The notes: a model not told the origin generated them from the letters alone. Numbered from the stretch's first letter, positions 35,377 through 45,024 are shown. The stretch: DNA of 64,000 nt from Cytobacillus oceanisediminis (GCF_007830235.1 NZ_VLKI01000002.1:215962-279961), one strand, 5' to 3'. Numbers and translations are program-made.

Positions 35377-36429
35377 ATGAAAAAACTGTCCATTTTATTT
35401 CTTAGTATCTTAATGATCAGCACAATGGTATTAGCAGCCTGCGGAGGAAACTCAAGCTCAACGGGCGCATCTGAAAAAGGATCATCAGATAGTGCAAGCG
35501 GAGAAGGCGGAAAGCGTACGCTTAAAGTTAGTATTGGAGTAAATGACAAGCATCCAGAATATGAAGCTTCATTGAAATTTAAAGAGCTTGTTGAAGCAGA
35601 ATCAGATGATTTAACCGTTGAAGTTTATCATTCCGGCCAAATTGCTGATGACCGCTCAGCGATTGAAATGCTTCAGTTCGGTACACTTGATATTACGATT
35701 CCATCAACGTCTCCGCTTGTAAACTTTATTCCTGAGTTTGGAGTATTTGATCTTCCGTTCACTGTTCCAAATGAAGAAGTGGCAGACAAGGTATTAGATG
35801 GCCCGTTTGGAGACAAGATGCTTGAGATGGTTGACGGGCAGGGACTAGTTGGATTGGCTTGGTGGGAAAATGGTTTCCGTAACTTAACGAACGATGTGAA
35901 GCCTGTTGCCACTATGGAAGATGTAAAAGGCCTTAAAATCCGTACAATGGAAAACGAAATTCATTTGGATGCTTGGAAAGCACTTGGTGCGAATCCGACG
36001 CCTATGGCATTTACTGAATTGTTCACAGCGCTGCAGCAAGGCACAATTGATGGACAGGAAAATCCATATCCAACCATTCTATTGAGTAAATACCCTGAAG
36101 TTCAGAAGCATGTTTCGAATACAAATCACGTTTACACACCGTTTATCTTCTTATTCAGTAAGAAAATTTGGGAAGAGCTTTCCGCTGAACAACAGGAAGT
36201 CATTGCAAAAGCAGCAGTAGAAGCAGGGGAGTTTAACCGTCAGCGCAATCGTGAAGTGGCGGATGAATCTCTTGAAACGTTAAAGAAGGAAATGACTTTC
36301 ACAGAAATAAAAGATGGAGAATTTGAAAAGTTCCAGGAAGCAGTTAAGCCAGTTATCGATAAGTATAAAGATAAAATCGGCGCTGAAATTGTAGACGAAT
36401 TCCTTGCTGAGATTGATAAGGCAAAATAA
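35377..36429 (+). CDS. TRAP transporter substrate-binding lipoprotein 1
   Basis: DctP-family receptor, 350 aa. A lipoprotein signal peptide ends at the lipobox LAAC (Cys21), so the protein is anchored outside the membrane. Family motifs are GQIADDRSAIEMLQFGTLDI, GLKIRTMENEIHLDAWKALG with the carboxylate-binding Arg, and QQGTIDGQENPYPTI. The substrate is a carboxylate, most likely a sugar acid given the neighbours. A hairpin after its stop separates it from dctQ. Confidence 0.95.
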   Translation: MKKLSILFLSILMISTMVLAACGGNSSSTGASEKGSSDSASGEGGKRTLKVSIGVNDKHPEYEASLKFKELVEAESDDLTVEVYHSGQIADDRSAIEMLQFGTLDITIPSTSPLVNFIPEFGVFDLPFTVPNEEVADKVLDGPFGDKMLEMVDGQGLVGLAWWENGFRNLTNDVKPVATMEDVKGLKIRTMENEIHLDAWKALGANPTPMAFTELFTALQQGTIDGQENPYPTILLSKYPEVQKHVSNTNHVYTPFIFLFSKKIWEELSAEQQEVIAKAAVEAGEFNRQRNREVADESLETLKKEMTFTEIKDGEFEKFQEAVKPVIDKYKDKIGAEIVDEFLAEIDKAK

Positions 36430-36434
36430 TTTTG

Positions 36435-36474
36435 AAAAGAGCAGCCGGTTGTCGCCTGATGGCCGGTCTCTTTT
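36435..36474 (+). terminator. Intercistronic hairpin after dctP1
   Basis: AAAAGAGCAGCCGG pairs with CCGGTCTCTTTT across a 14-nt loop. It is followed by TTAAAG rather than a long T run and dctQ starts 21 nt later, so it probably attenuates or stabilises the message to give excess binding protein. Confidence 0.65.
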
Positions 36475-36495
36475 TAAAGAAAAGAGGCGATCCAG

Positions 36496-37029
36496 TTGCT
36501 TAAATCATTGAAATGGCTTGATGAAAACCTCGAAAAGTACATATTATTCCTTTTATCGGCTATCATGGTTGCCGTTATATTTGTACAGGTGTTTATGCGT
36601 TATGTGATGTCAAATTCCCTTTCCTGGTCAGAAGAGCTTGCGCGGTACTGCTTTATCTGGCTCATTTATATCGGGATTAGCTATGCGGTCAAGCATCACC
36701 GCCATATTAAAGTGGATGCGGCCCTTTTGCTATTTAAAGATAAAACAAAAATTTATTTCTCACTCATTTCTAATATCCTCTTTCTCGTTTTCTGTGTGTA
36801 TGTAGTGATCTATGGTTATGGCATTGCATCCCAGCTGCTATTATTTGGGCAAACAACGCCGGCACTTCAAATTCCGACAGGCATCGTGTATATGGCTCCA
36901 CCCGTTGGCATGGGGCTTGCGGGAATCCGATTAATTCAAAACATTATCGGCAATTTTAAAGCGATTAAAAACTTCGACAAAAACCATGAACTTCCGAAAG
37001 ATGTGGAGCAGAACATTAGCGCGATCTAG
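36496..37029 (+). CDS. TRAP transporter small permease 1
   Basis: DctQ-family protein, 177 aa, four hydrophobic segments. Motifs QVFMRYVMSNSLSWSEELAR and GISYAVKHHRHIKVD are characteristic. TTG 36496 follows AAGAGGCGA. It forms the membrane complex with the large permease 28 nt downstream. Confidence 0.93.
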   Translation: MLKSLKWLDENLEKYILFLLSAIMVAVIFVQVFMRYVMSNSLSWSEELARYCFIWLIYIGISYAVKHHRHIKVDAALLLFKDKTKIYFSLISNILFLVFCVYVVIYGYGIASQLLLFGQTTPALQIPTGIVYMAPPVGMGLAGIRLIQNIIGNFKAIKNFDKNHELPKDVEQNISAI

Positions 37030-37057
37030 AAGATTTTTTGAAGGAGGTACGTTCTGA

Positions 37058-38323
37058 ATGGCAGGGGTATTATTCGGTTCATTTGCAGTTTTCCTATTTT
37101 TAACCGTTCCTATCGGGATCGCAATCGGGTTAGCGGTATTATTCACTATTTTATATACCGGAGGAATGCCAGTTGAATTCCTGATGAAAGAATTAACAAA
37201 CTCTGTTGACTCATTTCCTCTATTAGCTGTTCCTTATTTTATTATCGCCGGCGAAATTATGGGGAAAGGCGGCATATCCAAGCGCCTATTTAATGTAGCA
37301 GATTCCATGATCGGAAATAAAACAGGCGGGATTGCCATGGCAACCATCATCACCTGTATGTTTTTCGCTGCTATTTCTGGTTCAGGGCCGGCAACTGTTG
37401 CGGCAATCGGCGGGATCATGATTCCGGCCATGGTACAAAAAGGGTATGATAAACGTTTTGCGACAGCCGTTGTTGCTGCAGCAGGTTCAATTGGCGTTAT
37501 TATTCCTCCAAGTATTCCGATGGTTATCTACGGCGTTTCTGGCAGTGTTTCAATCGGGGATATGTTTATTGCCGGGATTATACCAGGAATTATGGTTGGT
37601 ATTGGCTTGATGATTTATTCTTACATCCATTCAAAGAAAATGGGTTATACAGGAACTGATCAGGCTACAACCATTAAAGGTGTGTTAACTGCACTTTGGG
37701 AAGCCAAATGGGCACTTCTCATTCCTGTCGTTATTTTAGGTGGGATTTACGGCGGTATTTTTACCCCGACAGAAGCAGCGGTTGTCGCTGTGGTATTTGG
37801 TTTAATTGTCAGTGTTTTTGTTTACAAGGAATTGAAATTCAAAGATCTGCCGCAGATTTTTGTCGACTCTGCCTTAACAACAGCCACAGTGCTTGTAATC
37901 GTTGGAGCTGCAACAGCATTTGGGCGCCTATTAACAATCGAACAGATTCCGAACCAGATTGCGGCAGCGATGATGTCCATTTCAAGCGAACCGCTCATAA
38001 TTATGTTGCTCATTACATTATTGCTGCTCATAGTAGGCTGTTTTATGGATACGATTGCGGCGATTATTATCTTAACGCCAATCCTGCTTCCTGTAGCACT
38101 TCAAATTGGCTATGATCCCATTCACTTCGGAATCATTATGATTGTCAACCTATCCATTGGATTCATAACGCCGCCGCTTGGTGTGAACTTGTTCGTAGGT
38201 GCGGGGATATCCGGTTTGTCACTGGAGCAGTTATCAAAAGCGATTGTGCCGTTTTTCTTTGCGATGTTAATTACATTGCTGATTATTATCGTTGCACCTC
38301 AGCTTTCACTGCTGTTCTTATAA
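37058..38323 (+). CDS. TRAP transporter large permease 1
   Basis: DctM-family permease, 421 aa, about 12 membrane segments. GGISKRLFNVADSMIGNKTG, the substrate/ion loop AAISGSGPATVAAIGGIMIP and SIPMVIYGVSGSVSIGDMF are typical. It uses an ion gradient, usually sodium, to drive uptake of the ligand delivered by the binding protein. Confidence 0.95.
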   Translation: MAGVLFGSFAVFLFLTVPIGIAIGLAVLFTILYTGGMPVEFLMKELTNSVDSFPLLAVPYFIIAGEIMGKGGISKRLFNVADSMIGNKTGGIAMATIITCMFFAAISGSGPATVAAIGGIMIPAMVQKGYDKRFATAVVAAAGSIGVIIPPSIPMVIYGVSGSVSIGDMFIAGIIPGIMVGIGLMIYSYIHSKKMGYTGTDQATTIKGVLTALWEAKWALLIPVVILGGIYGGIFTPTEAAVVAVVFGLIVSVFVYKELKFKDLPQIFVDSALTTATVLVIVGAATAFGRLLTIEQIPNQIAAAMMSISSEPLIIMLLITLLLLIVGCFMDTIAAIIILTPILLPVALQIGYDPIHFGIIMIVNLSIGFITPPLGVNLFVGAGISGLSLEQLSKAIVPFFFAMLITLLIIIVAPQLSLLFL

Positions 38324-38441
38324 GGTTCCCTAGATTCGTTGTCTTATAGAAAAAATTTAAATTTATCTCTATTAAACAGCATTTTAATCATTAACAAGTA
38401 GAAAAAATGCTGTTCACTTTTTGCAGATATTACAAAACAGG

Positions 38442-38458
38442 GTTTTATAATATAGAAC
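38442..38458. promoter_or_regulatory. 17-bp palindromic operator candidate, TRAP operon 2
   Basis: GTTTTA-TAATA-TAGAAC, one mismatch from a perfect inverted repeat and 15 of 17 bases identical to 35210-35226. It contains TATAAT (38446-38451), a plausible -10 box with TTGCAG 19 nt upstream, so a bound protein would block the promoter. Confidence 0.6.
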
Positions 38459-38508
38459 AAAAATCAACTTTAGATTAAACAGCAAATGATATGAAGGGGA
38501 GATGAATA

Positions 38509-39537
38509 ATGAAAAAGAAAAAGTTATTTGGTTTGGCCGCAACAGTCCTTGCAAGCTTTTTACTTCTGGCAGGCTGCGGAGGGGAAGAAACAGGAGGTGA
38601 AGGCGGGGGAGGAAAGAAGAAGGTGATCAAAGTAGCACACTACTTTGCTGAGGACCACCCCCAGAATGTTGCCTTAAAAGAAAAGTTTAAAACGATGGTT
38701 GAAGAAGAAAGCAACGGGGAGCTTGAAGTGCAAATTTTCCCGAACAGTACGCTTGGTGCAGAAAAAGAGTTCTATGACGGTGTCCGCAACGGCACAATTG
38801 AGATGGGAATTCCAGGCTTGATCATGCAGGCGGATATTCCGAAAATGGCAGCACCTGAATGGCCGTTCTTATTTAAAGATTTTGAACATGCCAAAACCGT
38901 ATTGAATGGACCGATTGGTGAAGAATTGACGGAAGATCTTGAATCAGAGCATGGCGTAAAGCCGCTTGCCTGGAGTGCGAATGGTTTCCGGATGTTTTCT
39001 TCCAATCAAACAATTGAAAGTTTAGAGGATTTTAACGGCCTTCGCCTTAGAATGCCTAATATTCCTAACTATATCGAACTTGGAAAATTGCTTGGTGCCA
39101 ATGTAACACCTCTGCCAATTTCCGAAGTATTCACCGCGATGGAGCAAAACGTTGTGGATGGGCAGGATAACCCGATTGCGACTGTTCGGGCATCAGGCTG
39201 GTATGAAGTGCAAAGCGATATTCTTGAATCAAAGCATATGTTTAGCCCGAACTTGTATATTATCAACAGCAATTTTTGGAGTGGTTTGACAGAAGAACAG
39301 CAGAAAATCATTGAAAAGGCTTCAAAGGAAGCTGCTGATTACGAATTTGAACTGCTTGAAAAGAGTTATGAAGAAGACAAGAAGTTTCTCGAGGACAACG
39401 GCCTAAAATTTACTGCACCGTCAGAAGAATTCTCAGCTGAAATGGAAGAAGCAGCGCAGCCTCTATACGAAGAAATTTACAGCGAATTTGATTGGGCAAA
39501 GGATCTTGCAGACCGCATCCGGGCAGAAGCAAAGTAA
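38509..39537 (+). CDS. TRAP transporter substrate-binding lipoprotein 2
   Basis: Second DctP-family receptor, 342 aa, with a lipoprotein signal peptide (lipobox LAGC, Cys23) and a Gly/Glu-rich linker. Motifs: GTIEMGIPGLIMQ, GLRLRMPNIPNYIELGKLLG with the ligand-binding Arg, MEQNVVDGQDNPIATVR. It is clearly diverged from the first copy, so the two TRAP systems probably take up different sugar acids. Confidence 0.95.
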   Translation: MKKKKLFGLAATVLASFLLLAGCGGEETGGEGGGGKKKVIKVAHYFAEDHPQNVALKEKFKTMVEEESNGELEVQIFPNSTLGAEKEFYDGVRNGTIEMGIPGLIMQADIPKMAAPEWPFLFKDFEHAKTVLNGPIGEELTEDLESEHGVKPLAWSANGFRMFSSNQTIESLEDFNGLRLRMPNIPNYIELGKLLGANVTPLPISEVFTAMEQNVVDGQDNPIATVRASGWYEVQSDILESKHMFSPNLYIINSNFWSGLTEEQQKIIEKASKEAADYEFELLEKSYEEDKKFLEDNGLKFTAPSEEFSAEMEEAAQPLYEEIYSEFDWAKDLADRIRAEAK

Positions 39538-39553
39538 TACTGCAATAAATGGC

Positions 39554-39584
39554 TTGGAGGGATAAACCCTTTTTATCTCTCCAG
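39554..39584 (+). terminator. Intercistronic hairpin after dctP2
   Basis: TTGGAGGGATAAA / TTTATCTCTCCAG stem 17 nt after the dctP2 stop, at the same relative place as the hairpin in the first TRAP operon. Confidence 0.6.
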
Positions 39585-39610
39585 CTTTCATTAGCAGGGA
39601 GGAGAAAGCC

Positions 39611-40162
39611 GTGTTTAGTAAAATCAGCTCTTTTTCAAATAAAGTTTTAAACATTGCGATTGCCTTTTCACTGGCAGCCATGTCCCTCTCCGTCTTTGGA
39701 AACGTTGTACTGAGGTATGTATTCAATTCCGGTCTTACTTGGTCAGAAGAAATGTCCCGCTACTTTTTCGTCTGGCTTGTATTCCTGGGTGCAATTGCCG
39801 CATTAAAAGATAAAATGCACCTTGGAGTGGACATTGTCGTCAATGCATTGCCAAAGGGCCTTCAAAAAGTGGCCTTCATTATCAGCAATGCCATTGTTCT
39901 TTACTTGCTTTGGCTTGTTTTGGAAGGGAGCTGGAAAATGACCATTCTCAATATGAACAGTACAGGCCCGGCAACGGGAATGCCGCTTTCCTATTTATAT
40001 GGAATTGGGATTGTATCAAGCATTTGGATGATGGCTCTTATCATTGCCAGTTTATTTAAAGCAATCAAAGGAAAGTCAGAGCGGTTTACGATCATCCAAT
40101 CTTCAGAAGATGTTTTATTAGAGGTTAATCATAATCAGGAAGAAGAATTTATAGCAAAATAG
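39611..40162 (+). CDS. TRAP transporter small permease 2
   Basis: DctQ-family protein, 183 aa, four membrane segments, GNVVLRYVFNSGLTWSEEMS motif. GTG 39611 is preceded by GGGAGGAG. The C-terminal 25 residues are acidic and cytoplasmic. Confidence 0.93.
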   Translation: MFSKISSFSNKVLNIAIAFSLAAMSLSVFGNVVLRYVFNSGLTWSEEMSRYFFVWLVFLGAIAALKDKMHLGVDIVVNALPKGLQKVAFIISNAIVLYLLWLVLEGSWKMTILNMNSTGPATGMPLSYLYGIGIVSSIWMMALIIASLFKAIKGKSERFTIIQSSEDVLLEVNHNQEEEFIAK

Positions 40163-40192
40163 CGTCGGCAAGAAAGGAGGGCATTACTCGCC

Positions 40193-41467
40193 ATGATAGG
40201 AGTATTCTTAGGATCACTATTTGGATCACTGGCATTAGGGGTGCCGATCGCATTCGCGCTGCTGGCCAGCGGTGTCATGCTGATGTTTGTCATGGGAACT
40301 TTTGATAGCCAAATTGTTGCTCAAAACTTGATTAATGGGGCCAATAACTTTTCATTGATGGCCATCCCGTTCTTTGTTTTAGCAGGTGAATTGATGAATG
40401 CAGGCGGGATTTCCAAGCGTATCGTTGATTTTTCCATGGCGCTTGTCGGCCATATTAGAGGCGGCCTTGGATTTGTAGCCATTATTGCCAGTATTTTATT
40501 TGCGGGACTATCGGGATCCGCTGTTGCGGATACAGCAGCACTTGGTGCCATCTTAATTCCAATGATGATTGCCAAAGGTTATAACGTCAACACATCTACA
40601 GGCATCATCTGTGCATCCGGTATCATTGCTCCCGTTATTCCGCCAAGCATTCCGATGATTCTATTCGGGGTAACCGCGGGTGTATCGATTACCGATTTAT
40701 TCATGGGCGGCATCATTCCTGGGGTGATGATGGGAGTCGGATTGATGATTGGCTGGTTCTTTATGTCACGAAAAGATACAAGTGAACTGCCTCCGAGAAA
40801 ATCGGCCAAAGAAATTTGGAAGGCAGTTCAGCAGGCCAGTTTTGCCTTAATGCTTCCGGTCATCATCATTGGCGGACTGCGCGGCGGCGTTTTTACACCA
40901 ACTGAAGCTGCTGTTGTAGCTGCGTTTTATGCCTTGTTTGTTGGCTTATTTATTTACCGGGAGCTGAAGCTTGATGAGTTGTATCAAGTTTTAATTGCTT
41001 CGGCTAAAACGACGAGTGTTGTTATGTTTGTGGCGGCAGCTGCAATGGTGTCGGCCTGGCTTATTACCGTTGCGAATGTCCCGGCAGAAATGGCAGGCTA
41101 TATGGGTTCACTTGTTAACAGCCCGCTGCTTTTAATGGTTGTTATTATGATTTTCCTATTATTGATTGGCCTTGTGATGGACCTGACACCAGCTATCCTG
41201 ATTTTTACGCCAGTATTGCTGCCTCTTGTTAAAATGGCTGGAATCGATCCTGTCTATTTCGGAATTGTCATGGTTATCAATCTGTGTATTGGCTTGATTA
41301 CTCCTCCGGTCGGCACTGTTTTATATGTAGGCTGCGGAATAAGTAAAATCAGCCTGGCGGATTTGACGAAAGGCATCTGGCCATTCCTGGTCGTTCATGC
41401 AATCGTGCTGGCGCTCTTAATATTATTCCCGGAAATCATTACGGTGCCGCTTGAATGGCTTAATTAA
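40193..41467 (+). CDS. TRAP transporter large permease 2
   Basis: DctM-family permease, 424 aa, with GGISKRIVDFSMALVGHIRG, GLSGSAVADTAALGAILIPM and SIPMILFGVTAGVSITDLFM. Together with the two preceding genes it forms a complete second TRAP system. The LarA-like gene follows 39 nt later on the same strand, indicating co-transcription with the transporter. Confidence 0.95.
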   Translation: MIGVFLGSLFGSLALGVPIAFALLASGVMLMFVMGTFDSQIVAQNLINGANNFSLMAIPFFVLAGELMNAGGISKRIVDFSMALVGHIRGGLGFVAIIASILFAGLSGSAVADTAALGAILIPMMIAKGYNVNTSTGIICASGIIAPVIPPSIPMILFGVTAGVSITDLFMGGIIPGVMMGVGLMIGWFFMSRKDTSELPPRKSAKEIWKAVQQASFALMLPVIIIGGLRGGVFTPTEAAVVAAFYALFVGLFIYRELKLDELYQVLIASAKTTSVVMFVAAAAMVSAWLITVANVPAEMAGYMGSLVNSPLLLMVVIMIFLLLIGLVMDLTPAILIFTPVLLPLVKMAGIDPVYFGIVMVINLCIGLITPPVGTVLYVGCGISKISLADLTKGIWPFLVVHAIVLALLILFPEIITVPLEWLN

Positions 41468-41506
41468 TTGAAGCTGCCAGAGTGATCATGTGAAGGAGAT
41501 AAGGAT

Positions 41507-42757
41507 ATGGACATCATTAAAGAAATTTTAAAAGATATTCCCATTCCCAAAATGGTAAGAGTGAAGCAGAAATTTCATGCGCCCCAGCTGGAAGATGTTG
41601 GAGCTGAGGTCCGGAAAACACTGAATGAAACCAATGTGCTTACGAAAATAAAAGAAGGCGATTCTGTTGCGATAGCGGTTGGAAGCAGAGGCCTGGCAGA
41701 TTTGCCTGTGCTTGTGCGCGAGACGGTAAGGGAAATCAAACGTGCTGGCGGTCAGCCGTTTATCGTCCCGGCAATGGGTAGCCATGGCGGGGCCACAGAC
41801 GAAGGCCAGATTGATGTGCTTCAACAATTGGGTGTGACGGAAGAGGCTGTCGGGGCACCGATTAAATCTTCAATGGAAGTGGTCAAAATTGGCGAACTCC
41901 CAAATGGGCTCCCGGTCTATATTGATCAAAACGCCTATGAAGCAGATAAAATTGTCGTCATTAACCGGATTAAGCCCCATACAGCCTTCCGGGGTCCCAT
42001 TGAAAGCGGGCTAATGAAGATGATTACGATCGGGCTTGGGAAGCAAAAAGGGGCAGAGGCTGCCCATGCCTTTAGCTTTAAATATATGGCAGAGCATGTG
42101 CCTGAAATGGCCAAAATCTCTTTATCGAAAGCCCCGATTATTTTCGGCCTTGCTTCTCTTGAAAATGCATATGACAAGGTGGCAAAAGTCATTGCGGTAC
42201 CAGCAGAAGATCTGGAAAAAGCAGAGCCGGAATTATTAAAAGAAGCGAAGTCTTTGATGCCCAAAATTCATTTTGATGAGTTTGATGTTCTGATTGTAGA
42301 TGAGCTTGGAAAAGATATTTCAGGCGATGGGATGGATCCGAATATAACAGGGAATTTCGCTACACCTTACGCTACTGGCGGACCCGATATTAAAAGAACC
42401 GTTGTGCTTGGCCTGACAGAAAAAACGCATGGAAATGCAAATGGCATTGGCATGGCGGATATGACAACCAAAGCGGTTGTAGATGAGATTATCTGGGAAA
42501 AAGGCTATGCGAACGCATTGACAAGTACCGTTATCGAAGTCATTAAACTTCCGATGGTGCTTGAAACAAAGGAGCTGGCTGTTAAGGCTGCCATAAAAAC
42601 ATGCAACGCATTCGATTTAAACAAGGTGAAAGCCGTTAGAATCAAGAATACATTAGACATCGGGGAAATCTGGATCTCGGAAAGTATGATTGACGAAGCC
42701 AAACAAAATAGCAATCTGGAAATCATTTCAGAGCTGGAAGAATTGGTGCTCGATTAA
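41507..42757 (+). CDS. LarA-like nickel-dependent 2-hydroxyacid racemase/epimerase candidate
   Basis: 416 aa, DUF2088/LarA superfamily. Residues matching the nickel-pincer site of lactate racemase are present with near-identical spacing: His93 (MGSHGG), His158 (RIKPHTAF), Lys171 (GLMKM, the covalent cofactor lysine in LarA) and His187 (EAAHAF). LarA superfamily members racemise or epimerise the C2 hydroxyl of 2-hydroxyacids, and some act on aldonates. Placement between a TRAP operon and a sugar-acid dehydratase, with larE in the same region, suggests C2 epimerisation of an aldonate. The exact substrate cannot be read from sequence. Confidence 0.8.
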   Translation: MDIIKEILKDIPIPKMVRVKQKFHAPQLEDVGAEVRKTLNETNVLTKIKEGDSVAIAVGSRGLADLPVLVRETVREIKRAGGQPFIVPAMGSHGGATDEGQIDVLQQLGVTEEAVGAPIKSSMEVVKIGELPNGLPVYIDQNAYEADKIVVINRIKPHTAFRGPIESGLMKMITIGLGKQKGAEAAHAFSFKYMAEHVPEMAKISLSKAPIIFGLASLENAYDKVAKVIAVPAEDLEKAEPELLKEAKSLMPKIHFDEFDVLIVDELGKDISGDGMDPNITGNFATPYATGGPDIKRTVVLGLTEKTHGNANGIGMADMTTKAVVDEIIWEKGYANALTSTVIEVIKLPMVLETKELAVKAAIKTCNAFDLNKVKAVRIKNTLDIGEIWISESMIDEAKQNSNLEIISELEELVLD

Positions 42758-42762
42758 TTCGA

Positions 42763-42795
42763 AAAATAGCTGCAAAATGATTTGCTATTTTTGCA
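42763..42795 (+). terminator. Hairpin between LarA-like gene and dehydratase
   Basis: AAAAATAGC / GCTATTTTT with an intervening A-rich loop, 6 nt after the stop. It could be a partial terminator, since the next gene starts 25 nt later. Confidence 0.5.
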
Positions 42796-42819
42796 GATTG
42801 ATAGATAAGGAGTGTTAAC

Positions 42820-45024
42820 ATGACACATTTATATCCGCTTATTGATAATCCTGTAAACCCTTACCGTGATAACGTGCAGGGGAAAGCCAATGAACCCATT
42901 ACTGTAGCAGGCCTGCTTGACCGTGCAAAACAGACACTCGGTTCCTCCTACGAAGGCGGAAAGCCGGATTGGACACTGGAAGAAATCTATAACCGCCTTG
43001 AAATGAATGCCCCGCGCATTGCCATTATCGGAGGTTCATCAGACCACCCGGCACACATAATGGACTATCAAACTTCCTCACGGGCGGCAATCCGCATTTG
43101 GCAAAACGGAGGAGTACCCTTTTACTTTTCTACTCCGGTTATGTGTGACGGTACAGCTCAAAGCAATCAGGGGATGAGCTATTCCCTGCAAAGCCGAAAC
43201 GCTGTTGCTCAAATGGTTGTCAATCAGCTTGAAGCACATAGCTATCATGGTGCATTCGTCATTCAAGGCTGCGATAAACAGCCTCTGGGCGTTGTAAGCG
43301 CATTGGCACATGTAGACCGTGTAAGGCGCAGCCGCGGTGAAGCTCCGTTCTTTGCAACATTTGCACCAGCGCATGTTTTGGAAGGCGGTTCGATTCCGGA
43401 TGATGTCATCGCCGAGCTGGAAGAGCTGGCGAAAAAAGCAGAATTGGAAGGCGCTTCAGATGTGGCGATTGATTTGCGTGACACAATGGCCTATATCTTG
43501 CAGTGCTCATCCAATACAGCCTTCCAGGGAGTTTTCGAGCGTGCCTATGAACGGGGCATTATAACCAAAGAACAGCATAAATATTTTGAAATGCGGCTGG
43601 CAGTTGCCACATGTGATGGCCAGGGCGGTGTGTGTGCCTTTAATGGAACGGGCAATAGTTCCCGCCATTTAGTAGCCGGAATGGGCCTTGTTCATCCAGC
43701 GGTTGAACTGCTGACAGATCCGCCAACACAAAGGCAGATTAATGCCGTTCTTGACAGTTTTGCTACCATGATCAATGAAGAAAAATATGGCGTTTCCAAT
43801 ATTGTTGCTGCAAACATTAAAAATGCCATTCGCATTCACAGTGCCTCCGGCGGTTCAACTAATCTGATGATGCATATCGTGGCAGGCATGCTGTATGGAG
43901 GATATAAATTCAGCTTATGGGATCTCGACCGCATTCATCATGAGCACCCGATTCCGGATCTGTTTGATTACAGCCTGACAGAAGGGCGCGATATTTATTC
44001 GCTGGCTATGCAGTGCTGCAGCGGTACGAGCAGAGGGATGGAAACACTTTTTTATGAACTAATTGAAAATGGGGTACCAATGGATCAGGATGCACCGACC
44101 GTTGCAGCCAGAACATGGAGAGAGCGATTGGCCATTACACAAAGCTTGAAAGCTGTGAGTGTTAAAGAAAACCCAGTTATCCTATCAACGCCGCGCAGGA
44201 CATTCAGCGGGGTAGATGTGCTGCAAGGAAACTTCTTTGAAAGCGCTGTTGTAAAAATAAGCGGCATGCCAACGCCACAGCTTGACCAGTTCGATGACAA
44301 GCTTGCATTCGTCCTTTATTTCGAGAATGAAGATGATGCGAATAGAAGTCTGCTGGACTCAAATCTCTTGAACCATATAAAAGAGAAAAAATTATTTGAT
44401 CATAACCTGCTCCTTGAAACACTTAAATACAATAATAAGGAAGAATGGGAACTTCTAAAAGAAGAAACATACGAAAAATTGTTTGACGAGATGGCTGAAA
44501 AAGGCATTTTAAAAATTTCAGTTGTGATTGCTGGCCAGGGTCCTGTGGCATTTGGAATGCCTGAGATGTTTACGCCAATGCAGCATATTAATGCCAACCG
44601 CGTGATGAAAAAGCTGGCAACCATTATCAGCGATGGCCGCTATTCTGGCGTTACATATGGTGCAGCTATCGGGCATATGACGCCTGAAGCCTATGAAGAT
44701 GGAGGCATTGGTTTCCTTCAGACGGGCGACATTGTTCATCTTCAGCTTCGAGGCCGCCGCATTGATTTTGTAGACAGAGCCCAGTTATTCGCTGGAAACG
44801 TTGTTCACTTATTTTCAGACAGCATAAAAGATGATAGACGACCACTTGCAGAAGAGAGAAAACAGCGAATGAAAGCACGCCAGAAGATGGTGGCAGCAAG
44901 CAACCGCATGTACGGCCATACAGATGCTGCAAATGGTGTTGTTCCATTGGCTGTCGTGGAAGATGCGGTGCTGGATTATGAAAAAGATATTTTAATTCAT
45001 GAATCAAGCACGGTTGCAAAATAA
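42820..45024 (+). CDS. IlvD/Edd family sugar-acid dehydratase, long form
   Basis: 734 aa. Iron-sulfur dehydratase fold: GCDKQPLGVVSALAHV, TCDGQGGVCAFNGTGNSSRH and SGGSTNLMMHIVAGM carry the cluster and Mg ligands, and the C-terminal domain has ISDGRYSGVTYGAAIGHMTP. Such enzymes convert aldonates (xylonate, arabonate, gluconate) to 2-keto-3-deoxy acids. It is about 80-140 residues longer than the usual 570-655, with extra sequence around residues 180-260 and 490-570. It resembles the YjhG/YagF branch in context, as a YagE-like aldolase is encoded nearby. Confidence 0.85.
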   Translation: MTHLYPLIDNPVNPYRDNVQGKANEPITVAGLLDRAKQTLGSSYEGGKPDWTLEEIYNRLEMNAPRIAIIGGSSDHPAHIMDYQTSSRAAIRIWQNGGVPFYFSTPVMCDGTAQSNQGMSYSLQSRNAVAQMVVNQLEAHSYHGAFVIQGCDKQPLGVVSALAHVDRVRRSRGEAPFFATFAPAHVLEGGSIPDDVIAELEELAKKAELEGASDVAIDLRDTMAYILQCSSNTAFQGVFERAYERGIITKEQHKYFEMRLAVATCDGQGGVCAFNGTGNSSRHLVAGMGLVHPAVELLTDPPTQRQINAVLDSFATMINEEKYGVSNIVAANIKNAIRIHSASGGSTNLMMHIVAGMLYGGYKFSLWDLDRIHHEHPIPDLFDYSLTEGRDIYSLAMQCCSGTSRGMETLFYELIENGVPMDQDAPTVAARTWRERLAITQSLKAVSVKENPVILSTPRRTFSGVDVLQGNFFESAVVKISGMPTPQLDQFDDKLAFVLYFENEDDANRSLLDSNLLNHIKEKKLFDHNLLLETLKYNNKEEWELLKEETYEKLFDEMAEKGILKISVVIAGQGPVAFGMPEMFTPMQHINANRVMKKLATIISDGRYSGVTYGAAIGHMTPEAYEDGGIGFLQTGDIVHLQLRGRRIDFVDRAQLFAGNVVHLFSDSIKDDRRPLAEERKQRMKARQKMVAASNRMYGHTDAANGVVPLAVVEDAVLDYEKDILIHESSTVAK

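Noticed and set aside
41507..42757. Assignment of the LarA-like gene as lactate racemase itself
   Set aside because: No lactate permease or lactate dehydrogenase nearby; the family includes several 2-hydroxyacid racemases and epimerases, and context is sugar acids.
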